Below the pieces are notes generated by a model that saw only the letters and a list, made by a program, of their open reading frames with translations, did no database searches and had not been told where the DNA came from. From contig URNZ01000077.1 of NCBI GenBank assembly GCA_900549405.1, positions 1 through 7,822 on the forward strand: DNA of 7,822 bases. Direction: 5' to 3'. Shown here one piece after another: positions 1 to 6,341 of this stretch. The position numbers and the translations under genes were made by a program. Source of the DNA: an uncultured Eubacteriales bacterium. GTDB taxonomy: Bacteria > Bacillota > Clostridia > Oscillospirales > Oscillospiraceae. Every line of letters begins with the position of its first letter. Within the stretch, counting starts at the first letter, position 1.

Positions 1-57
1 CCCCTCATCCGTCATGGCTTCGCCATGCCACCTTCTCCCCTGCGGGGCGAAGGCTAT
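1..57. repeat. Double-hairpin intergenic repeat, copy 1
   Basis: The copy starts with CCCCTCATCCGTCA, then has two dyads: CATGGC-TTC-GCCATG, and CCTTC-CCCC-TGC-GGGG-GAAGG with single-base bulges. A second copy lies at 91-150 in the same orientation with the same layout but different bases in the first hairpin, where both arms have changed together. That compensatory change suggests the folded structure matters. From general knowledge, dispersed intergenic repeats of this form (CTCATCCGTCA...CCACCTTCCCC...GGGGAAGG) are common in Oscillospiraceae-type genomes. The left edge of the window may cut the copy. No function is known to me; a role in mRNA ends or as a non-autonomous element is possible. 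Confidence 0.75.
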
Positions 58-90
58 GACCGTTCTGACGGGAGCATTCAAATGCCGAAA

Positions 91-150
91 GCCTTCCCCT
101 CATCCGTCACGGGCTGCGCCCGCGCCACCTTCCCCCAGGGGAAGGCTTTT
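91..150. repeat. Double-hairpin intergenic repeat, copy 2
   Basis: This is the second copy of the repeat at 1-57. It holds CCCCTCATCCGTCA at 96-109, then the dyad CGGGC-TGC-GCCCG, then the near-perfect dyad CCTTCCCC-CA-GGGGAAGG, and ends in CTTTT. Because of that short T-run it could serve as a weak transcription terminator for plus-strand transcription entering from the left, but the T-run is short. The two copies are separated by about 35 bases of unrelated sequence. Confidence 0.75.
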
Positions 151-409
151 CGAATACACCCCGCAATATTAAAATCAGATTCAACCCCTCGTATCAAAAC
201 CACCCCATTTCCCCGGAAAACCCGGCCAATTCCGCCTGAAACCGCAAAAAATCAAAACCTGAAATAAATTTGTGGAAAAGTCGGTGGAAAGTGTGAAAAG
301 CGGGGGAGAACGCTGACGTTTTTTGTGCGTTGGGTGTCTGGGGGCCCGCCTGCCCGGGGGGAGGGACAAAAAAGAAAGGCGGCGGGGGGAAAGAAATTAA
401 AAAAAGGGA
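151..409. other. Gene-free region upstream of the xpt promoter, with strong base skew
   Basis: I find no convincing gene here on either strand. The short open frames have no ribosome binding site and low-complexity translations. The left part (about 151-260) is rich in C and A on the plus strand. The right part (about 265-409) is rich in G and A, with G-runs at 332-334, 340-344, 356-361, 363-365, 384-389 and 406-408 and a nearly pure purine stretch at 359-409. Three GTGGAAA-like repeats lie at 271-300. The region ends at the -35 element of the xpt promoter, so it is the upstream control region of the operon. Confidence 0.6.
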
Positions 410-438
410 TTGCAGGGCGAAAAATTTTCTTGTACAAT
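410..438 (+). promoter_or_regulatory. Sigma-A-type promoter of the xpt-transporter operon
   Basis: TTGCAG (410-415) and TACAAT (433-438) are separated by exactly 17 bases, a near-consensus housekeeping promoter. Transcription should begin around 445, giving a leader of about 75 nt before the xpt start codon. The -35 element directly follows a purine-rich tract. No PurR-box-like sequence was recognised next to it. Confidence 0.8.
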
Positions 439-462
439 AGCACTGTATCGACATGATCCGCG

Positions 463-482
463 TGGCCCGTTTTTCCGGGCCA
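463..482 (+). promoter_or_regulatory. GC-rich hairpin in the xpt leader
   Basis: TGGCCCG (463-469) pairs perfectly with CGGGCCA (476-482) around a TTTTTC loop. It is followed by TTGTCATTTT, an interrupted T-rich stretch, so it could act as a weak attenuator or simply shape the 5' end of the mRNA. The leader is short and I could not find the conserved core bases of a purine (guanine/adenine) riboswitch in it, although xpt is a classic target of that switch in Bacillus. Confidence 0.5.
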
Positions 483-518
483 TTGTCATTTTATGAAGAG
501 GAAGGGCGGAACAGGACT

Positions 519-1097
519 ATGGAGCTGTTGAAGCAGCGCATCCGCAAGGATGGCACTGTGAAGGGGAACGACGTGCTGAAGGTGGACAGTTTTCTGAACC
601 ACCAGATGGATGTTGCCCTTTTTGAGGAGATCGGCAAGGAATTCAAGCGGCTGTATGCAGACTGCGGCGTGAACAAGATATTGACCATCGAGGCCTCTGG
701 CATCGGGATCGCTTGTGTCACGGCGCAGTCTTTTCATTGCCCGGTGGTGTTCGCCAAGAAGAGCCAGAGCAAGAACATCGACGGCGCGGTGTACTCCACC
801 AAAGTAAAGTCTTTCACCCACGGGAAGGTCTATGACGTGATCGTCTCCAAGAAGTTCCTGGGTCCGGAGGACCGGGTGCTCATCATCGACGACTTCCTGG
901 CCAACGGCGCGGCTTTGGAAGGCCTCATCGACCTGGTCCGCCAGGCGGGGGCCACGTTAGTGGGCGCTGGCATTGTTGTCGAGAAGGCTTTCCAGCCCGG
1001 GGGAGACCGGCTGCGGGCCCAGGGCGTCCGGGTGGAATCTCTGGCCCGGGTGAAGTCCATGAGCGAGGAGACCGGCGTGGTCTTTGTGGACGACTGA
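519..1097 (+). CDS. xpt: Xanthine phosphoribosyltransferase
   Basis: This cytoplasmic purine-salvage enzyme transfers the phosphoribosyl group of PRPP to xanthine, giving XMP and pyrophosphate. The 192-residue length is close to the usual Xpt length (about 190-195). The N-terminus ([16 protein letters not shown]) and the DSFLNHQMD segment are typical of the family. The PRPP-binding loop is [14 protein letters not shown] (about residues 121-134), the type I phosphoribosyltransferase signature with its two adjacent acidic residues. The start at 519 is preceded by a GAGGAAGGGCGGA ribosome binding site at 499-511. An in-frame ATG at 453 lies only about 8 nt after the predicted transcript start, has no ribosome binding site and adds non-family residues, so I rejected it. 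The gene heads an operon with a purine-type ABC importer, which suggests that imported purine feeds this reaction. Identity is secure; regulation is not. Confidence 0.96.
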   Translation: MELLKQRIRKDGTVKGNDVLKVDSFLNHQMDVALFEEIGKEFKRLYADCGVNKILTIEASGIGIACVTAQSFHCPVVFAKKSQSKNIDGAVYSTKVKSFTHGKVYDVIVSKKFLGPEDRVLIIDDFLANGAALEGLIDLVRQAGATLVGAGIVVEKAFQPGGDRLRAQGVRVESLARVKSMSEETGVVFVDD

Positions 1098-1104
1098 ATT
1101 GGAA

Positions 1105-1128
1105 TTAAGGCCGGGGGACCGGCTTTAA
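1105..1128 (+). promoter_or_regulatory. Stem-loop between xpt and the binding-protein gene
   Basis: TTAAGGCCGG (1105-1114) pairs with CCGGCTTTAA (1119-1128) around a GGGA tetraloop: ten pairs including one G-U wobble. No T-run follows, so it is not a standard intrinsic terminator. It probably marks an RNA processing or stabilising site in the operon transcript, protecting either the xpt 3' end or the downstream message. Confidence 0.55.
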
Positions 1129-1132
1129 GATA

Positions 1133-1153
1133 GGGCGGAAGAACATTCTGCCC
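1133..1153 (+). promoter_or_regulatory. Second stem-loop upstream of the binding-protein gene
   Basis: GGGCGGAA (1133-1140) pairs with TTCTGCCC (1146-1153) around the loop GAACA: eight pairs with one G-U wobble. It follows the previous stem-loop by four bases and is followed by an A-rich, unstructured stretch leading to the AAGGAGG ribosome binding site at 1179-1185. The purine-rich tail excludes a normal terminator. A role in 5' stabilisation of the lipoprotein message is plausible but unproven. Confidence 0.5.
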
Positions 1154-1197
1154 GAGAAAGAAAAACCGCAAAAATATCAAGGAGGAATTATTCACCC

Positions 1198-2409
1198 ATG
1201 AAGAAACTGCTTGCAATGGTCATGGCTGTGGCCATGACCCTGTCCCTGGCCGCCTGCGGCGGGAACAGCACCCCCGCCGCCAACACCGACTTTAAGGTGG
1301 GCGCCATCTACATCAACAGCAAGAACGACACCGCCGGTTACACCTATGCCCACCACAACGGCATCACCACCGCCATGAAGGAGCTGGGTCTGGACCCTGA
1401 CTCTCAGCTGGTCATTGTGGACGAGGTGAGCGATGACGACTATGACAAGATCGCCAACGCCGTGGACACCCTGGTGGCCGCCGACTGCAACATCGTCTTC
1501 GCCATCTCCTTCGGCTATATGCAGGCTGTGGCTGACAAGGCTGCGGAGTATCCCGACGTGATCTTCTCCCACGCCACCGGCTATATGAGCAACGACACCA
1601 ACTTCAACAACTACTTCGGCCGCATCTATCAGGCCCGCTATCTGGCCGGTGTGGCCGCCGGCCTGAAGAGCCTGGAGACGGGCAACAACAACCTGGGCTA
1701 TGTCTCCGCCTATGGCACTGAGTACGCCGAGACCTGCTCCGGCATCAACGGCTTCACCCTGGGCGCTCAGGCCGTGAACCCCGACGCCAAGGTCTATGTG
1801 AAGGAACTGGGTGCCTGGGCCGACGAGGTCAACGAGTCCGCCTTTGCCAAGGAGCTGATCCAGAACTATAACTGCGGCGTCATCTCCCAGCACTGCGACT
1901 CCGCTCAGCCCCAGATCGCCGCTCAGGACGCCGGTGTGTTCGGCTGCGGCTATAACTCCGACATGACCGCCGACGCTCCCAAGGCCCACCTGACCGCCGC
2001 CATCTGGAACTGGAACGTGTATTATCACACCGCCATCCAGGCCGCCATGGACTGCAACGGCGATGCCTCTCAGTTTGTGACCAAGATGGGCGGCTCCGCC
2101 TATTACGGCGGCCTGGCCGAGGACTTTGTGGACGTGTCCCCCCTGAACGAGACCACCGTGGCCCCCGGCACCGATGCCGCCATCGAGGCCGTGAAGGCCA
2201 AGATCGTCTCCGGCGAGTGGGACGTGTTCTCCGGCGTGAAGCTGCACGTCAACGTGAACACTGACGGCACCGTGTCCGTGGATCAGGCCGACGAGGCCCT
2301 GGTGGACAATGCGGGCAACGAGATCGTCGCCGCCGGCGGCCCCAGCGTGGAGGACAGCGTCATCACCGGCTCCATGAACTACTTTGTGGCCGGGGTGGAG
2401 GAGGCCTAA
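1198..2409 (+). CDS. BMP-family lipoprotein, substrate-binding subunit of a purine/nucleoside ABC importer
   Basis: This is the extracellular capture subunit of the importer encoded by the next three genes. Residues 1-19 form a lipoprotein signal peptide with two lysines, a hydrophobic core and the lipobox LAAC; Cys20 is the lipidation site. The mature part is a BMP/PnrA-type periplasmic-binding fold (COG1744). Recognisable segments are VGAIYINSKNDTAGYTYAHH (34-53), FAISFGYM (101-108), YPDVIFSHATGYM (118-130), YLAGVAAGL (148-156), GVISQHCDS (227-235), GYNSDM (251-256) and IWNWNVYYH (269-277). Classic nucleoside-binding BMPs carry a D-x-G-x-x-N-D-x-S-F motif near the N-terminus; here it is replaced by the Y-T-Y-A-H-H type, so the ligand may be a different purine compound, such as a base. 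At 403 residues it is somewhat longer than PnrA-type proteins. AAGGAGG (1179-1185) lies 12 bases before the ATG. The gene is flanked by stem-loops on both sides. Family is sure; exact ligand is not. Confidence 0.93.
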   Translation: MKKLLAMVMAVAMTLSLAACGGNSTPAANTDFKVGAIYINSKNDTAGYTYAHHNGITTAMKELGLDPDSQLVIVDEVSDDDYDKIANAVDTLVAADCNIVFAISFGYMQAVADKAAEYPDVIFSHATGYMSNDTNFNNYFGRIYQARYLAGVAAGLKSLETGNNNLGYVSAYGTEYAETCSGINGFTLGAQAVNPDAKVYVKELGAWADEVNESAFAKELIQNYNCGVISQHCDSAQPQIAAQDAGVFGCGYNSDMTADAPKAHLTAAIWNWNVYYHTAIQAAMDCNGDASQFVTKMGGSAYYGGLAEDFVDVSPLNETTVAPGTDAAIEAVKAKIVSGEWDVFSGVKLHVNVNTDGTVSVDQADEALVDNAGNEIVAAGGPSVEDSVITGSMNYFVAGVEEA

Positions 2410-2442
2410 GGCCCCCTGCCCGGACAATCAAAGACCCGAAAC

Positions 2443-2480
2443 CCGGGCCGGCCGGATATCCGGCCGGCCCGGACTTTTTT
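2443..2480 (+). terminator. Intrinsic (probably partial) terminator inside the operon
   Basis: Positions 2443-2472 form a perfect 30-base palindrome (arm CCGGGCCGGCCGGAT) and are followed by AC and six T (2475-2480). This is a textbook intrinsic terminator 33 bases after the lipoprotein stop codon. I see no new promoter before the ATPase gene at 2590, so some read-through is expected. The usual consequence in binding-protein ABC operons is excess binding protein over membrane components. The hairpin would also protect the xpt-bmp transcript from 3' decay. Confidence 0.85.
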
Positions 2481-2569
2481 GCCGACCCAGGTCGGCCTTT
2501 GCTGTTGGGGCCGGAGTCAGTGCAGCTGCCGGCCCGAACAGGAGAGAACAACGGCGGAGGGTTCCGCCG
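2481..2569 (+). promoter_or_regulatory. Three further consecutive stem-loops ahead of the ATPase gene
   Basis: Three more hairpins follow the terminator. GCCGAC (2481-2486) pairs with GTCGGC (2491-2496). GGGCCGG (2508-2514) pairs with CCGGCCC (2529-2535), with a small inner CAG/CTG helix in its loop. CGGCGGA (2552-2558) pairs with TCCGCCG (2563-2569) around GGGT. The last hairpin ends five bases before the ribosome binding site AAAGGAGG (2574-2581). The GGGCCGG arm of the middle hairpin could alternatively pair with the 3' arm of the terminator palindrome. No known riboswitch class was recognised. These elements may tune read-through or translation of the transporter genes. Confidence 0.55.
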
Positions 2570-2589
2570 GGACAAAGGAGGAATTTTTT

Positions 2590-4236
2590 ATGGCGGAGCG
2601 ACCCTGTGCCATTGAGATGCGGGGCATCACCAAGACCTTTGGCAGCGTGACGGCCAACCACAACGTCCACCTGGACCTGCGCCAGGGGGAGATCCTGGCC
2701 CTGCTGGGGGAGAACGGCTCGGGCAAGACCACGCTGATGAACATGCTCTCCGGCATCTATAAGCCGGACGCGGGGGAGATCTTGGTGGAGGGCAAGCCCG
2801 TGTCCATCGACTCCCCGGAGGACGCCAAAAAGCTGGGCATCGGCATGGTCCACCAGCACTTCAAGCTGGTGGACGTGTTCACCGCGGCGGACAACATCTG
2901 GATGGGAAAAGAAAAGGCGGGCTTCGGTCTGAAAAAGGACCGCTATGGCGAGATCCAGGACATGGTGCGCAAATTCGGCTTTGAACTGGACCCCAAGAAG
3001 AAGGTCCACAACATGGCCGTGTCGGAAAAGCAGACCCTGGAGATCATCAAGGTGCTGTATTACGGGGCCAAGGTCATCATCCTGGACGAGCCCACCGCCG
3101 TGCTGACGGTGCAGGAGATCGAAAAGCTGTTCACCGTCCTGCGCCGGATGCGGGACGAAGGGCACTCCATCATCATCATCACCCACAAGCTGAACGAGGT
3201 GATGGAGCTGTCTGACCGGGTGGCCATCCTGCGCAAGGGCGAGTATATCACCACCGTGAACACCGCCGAGACCAGCGAGCAGGAGCTGACCGAGTGGATG
3301 GTGGGCCGGAAGATCGACCTGAACATCAACCGCCCCCTGGTGGAGAAGACCCGGCCCCTGCTGGAGATTAGGGACCTGACCATCCGCAGCGACGAGGGGG
3401 CCGTGGCCATCGACCACGTGAACTTCTATATCCGGGGCGGCGAGATCTTGGGCGTGGCGGGCATCGCCGGGTGCGGCCAGAAGGAGCTGTGCGAGGCCAT
3501 CGCCGGTCTGCGGCCTGTCCAGTCCGGCCTGATGATCCACAAGGGGGACAACATCGTGGGCCTGTCCCCCAAGGCCATCCTGGAAAAGGGCATCTCCATG
3601 TCCTTCATCCCCGAGGACCGGCTGGGCATGGGCCTGGCCCCCTCTCTGTCCATCACGGACAACATGATCCTGAAGAATTACGCCCTGGCCAAGGGTCCCT
3701 TTGTGGACCGGAAGGGGGGCCGGGCGGACGCGGAGCACGTCATCAAGGAGCTGGAGGTGGTCACCCCCTCCACCGAGACGCCGGTGCGCCGCCTGTCCGG
3801 CGGCAACGTGCAGAAGGTGCTGCTGGGCCGGGAGATCAAGGCCGGACCCAACGTCATCGTCACCGCCTATCCCGTGCGGGGGCTGGACATCAACTCCTCT
3901 TACGCCATCTATAATATCTTGAACGAGCAGAAGCAGAGCGGCGTGGGCATCCTGTTCGTGGGCGAGGACCTGGACGTGATGCTGGCCCTGTGCGACAAGA
4001 TCATGGTGCTGTGCCACGGCAGGGTCATGGGCGTGGTCCACGCCCACAAGACCACGAAAGAGGAGCTTGGCCTGATGATGACCGGCGCCCTGGACCTGAC
4101 CAACCGGTATGAGGACAAGCCCACCGGCTATGCCAAGGACACCAACATCACCCCCCAGAAGCTGGCCGAGCTGGAGCGCCAGAGCCGGGAGCAGGCAGAG
4201 GCCGAAAAGCAGGCCCAGGAACAGGAGGAGAAGTGA
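2590..4236 (+). CDS. Double-domain ABC transporter ATPase of the purine/nucleoside importer (NupO/RnsB type)
   Basis: This cytoplasmic subunit powers uptake through the two permeases encoded downstream. Domain 1 is catalytically complete: Walker A GENGSGKTT (40-48), Q-loop MVHQH (86-90), signature in the variant form VSEKQ (144-148), Walker B VIILDEP (162-168) and H-loop THK (198-200). Domain 2 has the degenerate Walker A GVAGIAGCGQKEL (288-300), lacking the GK[ST] core, an intact signature LSGGN (402-406) and the Walker B-like VIVTAYPVRGLD (422-433) without the catalytic glutamate. This asymmetry is usual for the NupO/RbsA-type double ATPases and is not decay. The start at 2590 is set by AAAGGAGG at 2574-2581; an ATG at 2479 lies inside the upstream stem-loops and adds non-family residues. 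The protein has 548 residues against about 510 for typical relatives. The extra length is a charged Glu/Gln/Lys/Ala-rich tail (about 518-548), probably helical. Confidence 0.95.
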   Translation: MAERPCAIEMRGITKTFGSVTANHNVHLDLRQGEILALLGENGSGKTTLMNMLSGIYKPDAGEILVEGKPVSIDSPEDAKKLGIGMVHQHFKLVDVFTAADNIWMGKEKAGFGLKKDRYGEIQDMVRKFGFELDPKKKVHNMAVSEKQTLEIIKVLYYGAKVIILDEPTAVLTVQEIEKLFTVLRRMRDEGHSIIIITHKLNEVMELSDRVAILRKGEYITTVNTAETSEQELTEWMVGRKIDLNINRPLVEKTRPLLEIRDLTIRSDEGAVAIDHVNFYIRGGEILGVAGIAGCGQKELCEAIAGLRPVQSGLMIHKGDNIVGLSPKAILEKGISMSFIPEDRLGMGLAPSLSITDNMILKNYALAKGPFVDRKGGRADAEHVIKELEVVTPSTETPVRRLSGGNVQKVLLGREIKAGPNVIVTAYPVRGLDINSSYAIYNILNEQKQSGVGILFVGEDLDVMLALCDKIMVLCHGRVMGVVHAHKTTKEELGLMMTGALDLTNRYEDKPTGYAKDTNITPQKLAELERQSREQAEAEKQAQEQEEK

Positions 4237-4237
4237 G

Positions 4238-5353
4238 ATGCGCTTTCATGTGGTAAAGCGGGACGGTTGCCCCCTGTGGAAGAAGCTGGGGCTGTATGTC
4301 CTGGCGGTGCTGGCCGCCCTGATCCTGGGCGGCGTGGTGCTGCTGGCCCTGGGAGTCAATCCCCTGGCCTATTACAGCCGCATGTTCACCATGGGCATGG
4401 TGGGCAACAAGATCGCCTATAAGACCTTTGAGAACTATTTAAAAGTGTTCGTGCCCCTGGCGCTGACCTCGGTGGCACTGTCCCTGGCCTTTAAAATGCG
4501 CTTTTGGAACATCGGCGGCGAGGGACAGTTCATCCTGGGCGCGGTGGCCGCCACCACCGTGGCCTTTAAGCTGGGGCCGGTGCTGCCCTCGGCGGTGACG
4601 CTGATCCTTATGTGTCTGGCCGGGATGCTGGCCGCCGGGATCTACGGGGCCATCGTGGCGGTGCTGAAGGTGAAGTTTGGCACCAACGAGACCCTGATGA
4701 CCCTGATGCTCAACTATGTGGCCCTGTATTTTGTCACCTTCCTGGGGGAGACCCAGGCCGACTGGAACTTCTATCTGGACAAGACCTCTGCCCGGCCCAT
4801 CTTCGCCACCTTCTCCCAGTACGCCGCCTTCCCCCGCATCCCCTTCGGTAAGTTCGGGCTGAACGTGTGCGTCATCCTCACGTTTCTCATCGGCATCCTG
4901 GTGTATGTCTATTTGAAGTACACCAAGCACGGCTATGAGATCGCCGTGGTGGGCGACAGCGTGGGCACCGCCCGGTATGCGGGCATGAAGGTGGACCGCA
5001 TCGTGCTGCGCACCGTGTTCCTGTCCGCCTGTCTCATCGGCCTGGCCGCCGCCTTTAAGGTGGGCACCGCCGGGGTGCTGGCCACCGCCATCACCGACGA
5101 CGTGGGCTGGACGGGCATCATTGTGGCCTGGCTGTCCAAGATGAACACCGCCGCCATCTTTGTGGTGTCCGCCCTCATCGGCGTGCTGCGCTATGGCTCC
5201 ACGGTGGCCGCGGCCACCTTCTCCCGGGTGGATTCCAGCTTCGCCAACATGCTCCAGGGCGTGATCTTGTTCCTGGTGCTGGCGGCGGACTTCTGCACCC
5301 GGTTTAAAGTGGTTCCCGTGAAGAAAGGGGGAAACGACAATGGAAATGGATAA
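4238..5353 (+). CDS. ABC importer permease 1, BPD_transp_2 family (NupP type)
   Basis: This integral membrane subunit forms one half of the transport channel. The 371-residue protein has a short charged N-terminus, a first helix at about 19-40, and several further hydrophobic segments (about 72-85, 96-111, 117-144, 155-170, 208-227, 258-283, 304-318, 338-350). Family motifs are FWNIGGEGQFILGA (89-102) and GTNETLMTLMLNYVA (148-162), typical of the larger of the two permeases in nucleoside importers; the segment around VVGDSVGTARYAGM (237-250) is the likely cytoplasmic coupling loop to the ATPase. The start at 4238 is supported by AGGAGG at 4223-4228 inside the end of the ATPase gene. Only one base separates the ATPase stop (TGA) from this ATG, implying coupled translation. 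An in-frame ATG at 4109 lies inside the ATPase gene and adds an Arg/Pro-rich shadow peptide, so I rejected it. Family is secure, substrate inferred from the neighbours. Confidence 0.94.
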   Translation: MRFHVVKRDGCPLWKKLGLYVLAVLAALILGGVVLLALGVNPLAYYSRMFTMGMVGNKIAYKTFENYLKVFVPLALTSVALSLAFKMRFWNIGGEGQFILGAVAATTVAFKLGPVLPSAVTLILMCLAGMLAAGIYGAIVAVLKVKFGTNETLMTLMLNYVALYFVTFLGETQADWNFYLDKTSARPIFATFSQYAAFPRIPFGKFGLNVCVILTFLIGILVYVYLKYTKHGYEIAVVGDSVGTARYAGMKVDRIVLRTVFLSACLIGLAAAFKVGTAGVLATAITDDVGWTGIIVAWLSKMNTAAIFVVSALIGVLRYGSTVAAATFSRVDSSFANMLQGVILFLVLAADFCTRFKVVPVKKGGNDNGNG

Positions 5354-6338
5354 GCTGGGGGTGGTCACCTCCTTCATTCACAACATTGTGGTCTATAACA
5401 TCCCGCTGCTGTACGGCACGGTGGGGGAGATCATGGTGGAGAAGTCGGGCAGCCTGAACCTGGGCGTGGAGGGCATCATGGCCGTGGGCGCCATCTTCGG
5501 CTATATCATCGGCTGCTACACCAACAGTCTGCTCATCGGCATCCTCACCGCCTTTTTGGCCGGGGCCCTGTGCGGGCTGCTGTTTGCCGCCCTCACCGTC
5601 TCCCTCCAGGCCAACCAGAACATCACCGGCCTGACCCTGACCACCTTTGGCCTGGGCGTATATTTCTTCGTGGGCAACGGCCTGAAGGCCGTCCGCTGGC
5701 CCGCCATGAACGACTATTCCGGCATCAAAAACGGCTTTGCGAATTTACCCATCCCCGGCCTGTCCAAGCTGCCCCTCATCGGCGAGGGCCTGTTCGACCA
5801 CAACATGCTGGTCTATCTGGGCGTGGTCATCGCCATTGTGGCCTGGTGGTATCTCAACCGCACCACCCCCGGCCTGCGGCTGCGGGCGGTGGGGGAGAAC
5901 CCCGGCGCCGCCGACTCGGTAGGCGTGAACGTGAAGCGCTTTCAGTATATCCACATCTGCATTGGCTGCGGCATCATGGGCCTGGGCGGCTATTACATGG
6001 GCCTGAATATGTCCGGCTCCTTCTCCAGCAGCTGCTGGATCAACGGCTACGGCTGGATTGCGGTGGCCCTGGTCATCTTCGCCAACTGGAACCCGGCCAT
6101 GGCCATTCTGGGCACCTTCGTCTTCGGCTTTTTCAGCACCCTGCGGGTGTCCGGCAGCAGCCTGGCCGCCGCCTTCCCCGCCGGGCTGGGCTGGCTGGCC
6201 AAGGTCCCCACCCAGCTCTATCAGGCCCTGCCCTTCCTCATCACCGCCGTGGTCCTGGTGGCCACCTCCGTGCGGAAACGAGAGGGCTCCGGCTGCCCCG
6301 CCGCATTGGGACTTAACTATTTCCGGGAAGAGCGGTAA
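5340..6338 (+). CDS. ABC importer permease 2, BPD_transp_2 family (NupQ type)
   Basis: This is the second channel subunit, smaller than the first (332 residues), as usual for the pair. Family motifs seen are GEIMVEKSGSLNLGVEGIM (29-47), ANQNITGLTLTTFG (91-104), the cytoplasmic coupling segment LRAVGENPGAADSVGVN (181-197) and GLGGYYMGL (214-222). The C-terminus ends in ALGLNYFREER, close to the conserved PYFREER end of NupQ-type permeases, so the protein is complete. The start at 5340 overlaps the end of permease 1 by 14 bases and follows AAAGGGGGA (5324-5332). A second ATG six bases on (5346) is an equally possible start. The overlap points to coupled translation and equal amounts of both permeases. 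It is the last gene of the operon and is followed after 15 bases by a strong terminator. Confidence 0.94.
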   Translation: MEMDKLGVVTSFIHNIVVYNIPLLYGTVGEIMVEKSGSLNLGVEGIMAVGAIFGYIIGCYTNSLLIGILTAFLAGALCGLLFAALTVSLQANQNITGLTLTTFGLGVYFFVGNGLKAVRWPAMNDYSGIKNGFANLPIPGLSKLPLIGEGLFDHNMLVYLGVVIAIVAWWYLNRTTPGLRLRAVGENPGAADSVGVNVKRFQYIHICIGCGIMGLGGYYMGLNMSGSFSSSCWINGYGWIAVALVIFANWNPAMAILGTFVFGFFSTLRVSGSSLAAAFPAGLGWLAKVPTQLYQALPFLITAVVLVATSVRKREGSGCPAALGLNYFREER

Positions 6339-6341
6339 ATC

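Noticed and set aside
1..150. CRISPR array
   Set aside because: Only two imperfect copies with internal hairpins that differ between copies, and no regular spacers or cas genes.
25..267. 80-codon open frame across the double-hairpin repeats
   Set aside because: It reads through repeat hairpins, has no ribosome binding site and gives a Pro/Arg/Lys-rich peptide with no features.
453..518. Upstream ATG that would lengthen Xpt by 22 residues
   Set aside because: It lies about 8 nt from the predicted transcript start, overlaps the leader hairpin and has no ribosome binding site; family length and the purine-rich site at 499-511 favour 519.
1192..2427. 411-codon open frame on the minus strand opposite the binding-protein gene
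   Set aside because: It is a shadow of GC-rich codons: the translation is a His/Gly/Val-rich string without domain features, and the opposite strand carries a clear lipoprotein gene with a ribosome binding site.
3451..3492. Degenerate Walker A in the second ATPase domain as a sign of gene decay
   Set aside because: A non-canonical second nucleotide site is normal in double ABC ATPases of the sugar/nucleoside importer class.
2428..4047. 539-codon open frame on the minus strand opposite the ATPase gene
   Set aside because: Low-complexity His/Gln/Asp/Leu composition, no family motifs, and it would read through the intergenic stem-loops; the plus strand has all ABC ATPase motifs.
4439..5377. 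312-codon open frame on the minus strand opposite permease 1
   Set aside because: Same type of antisense shadow, rich in His, Gly and Gln, without a plausible start region.
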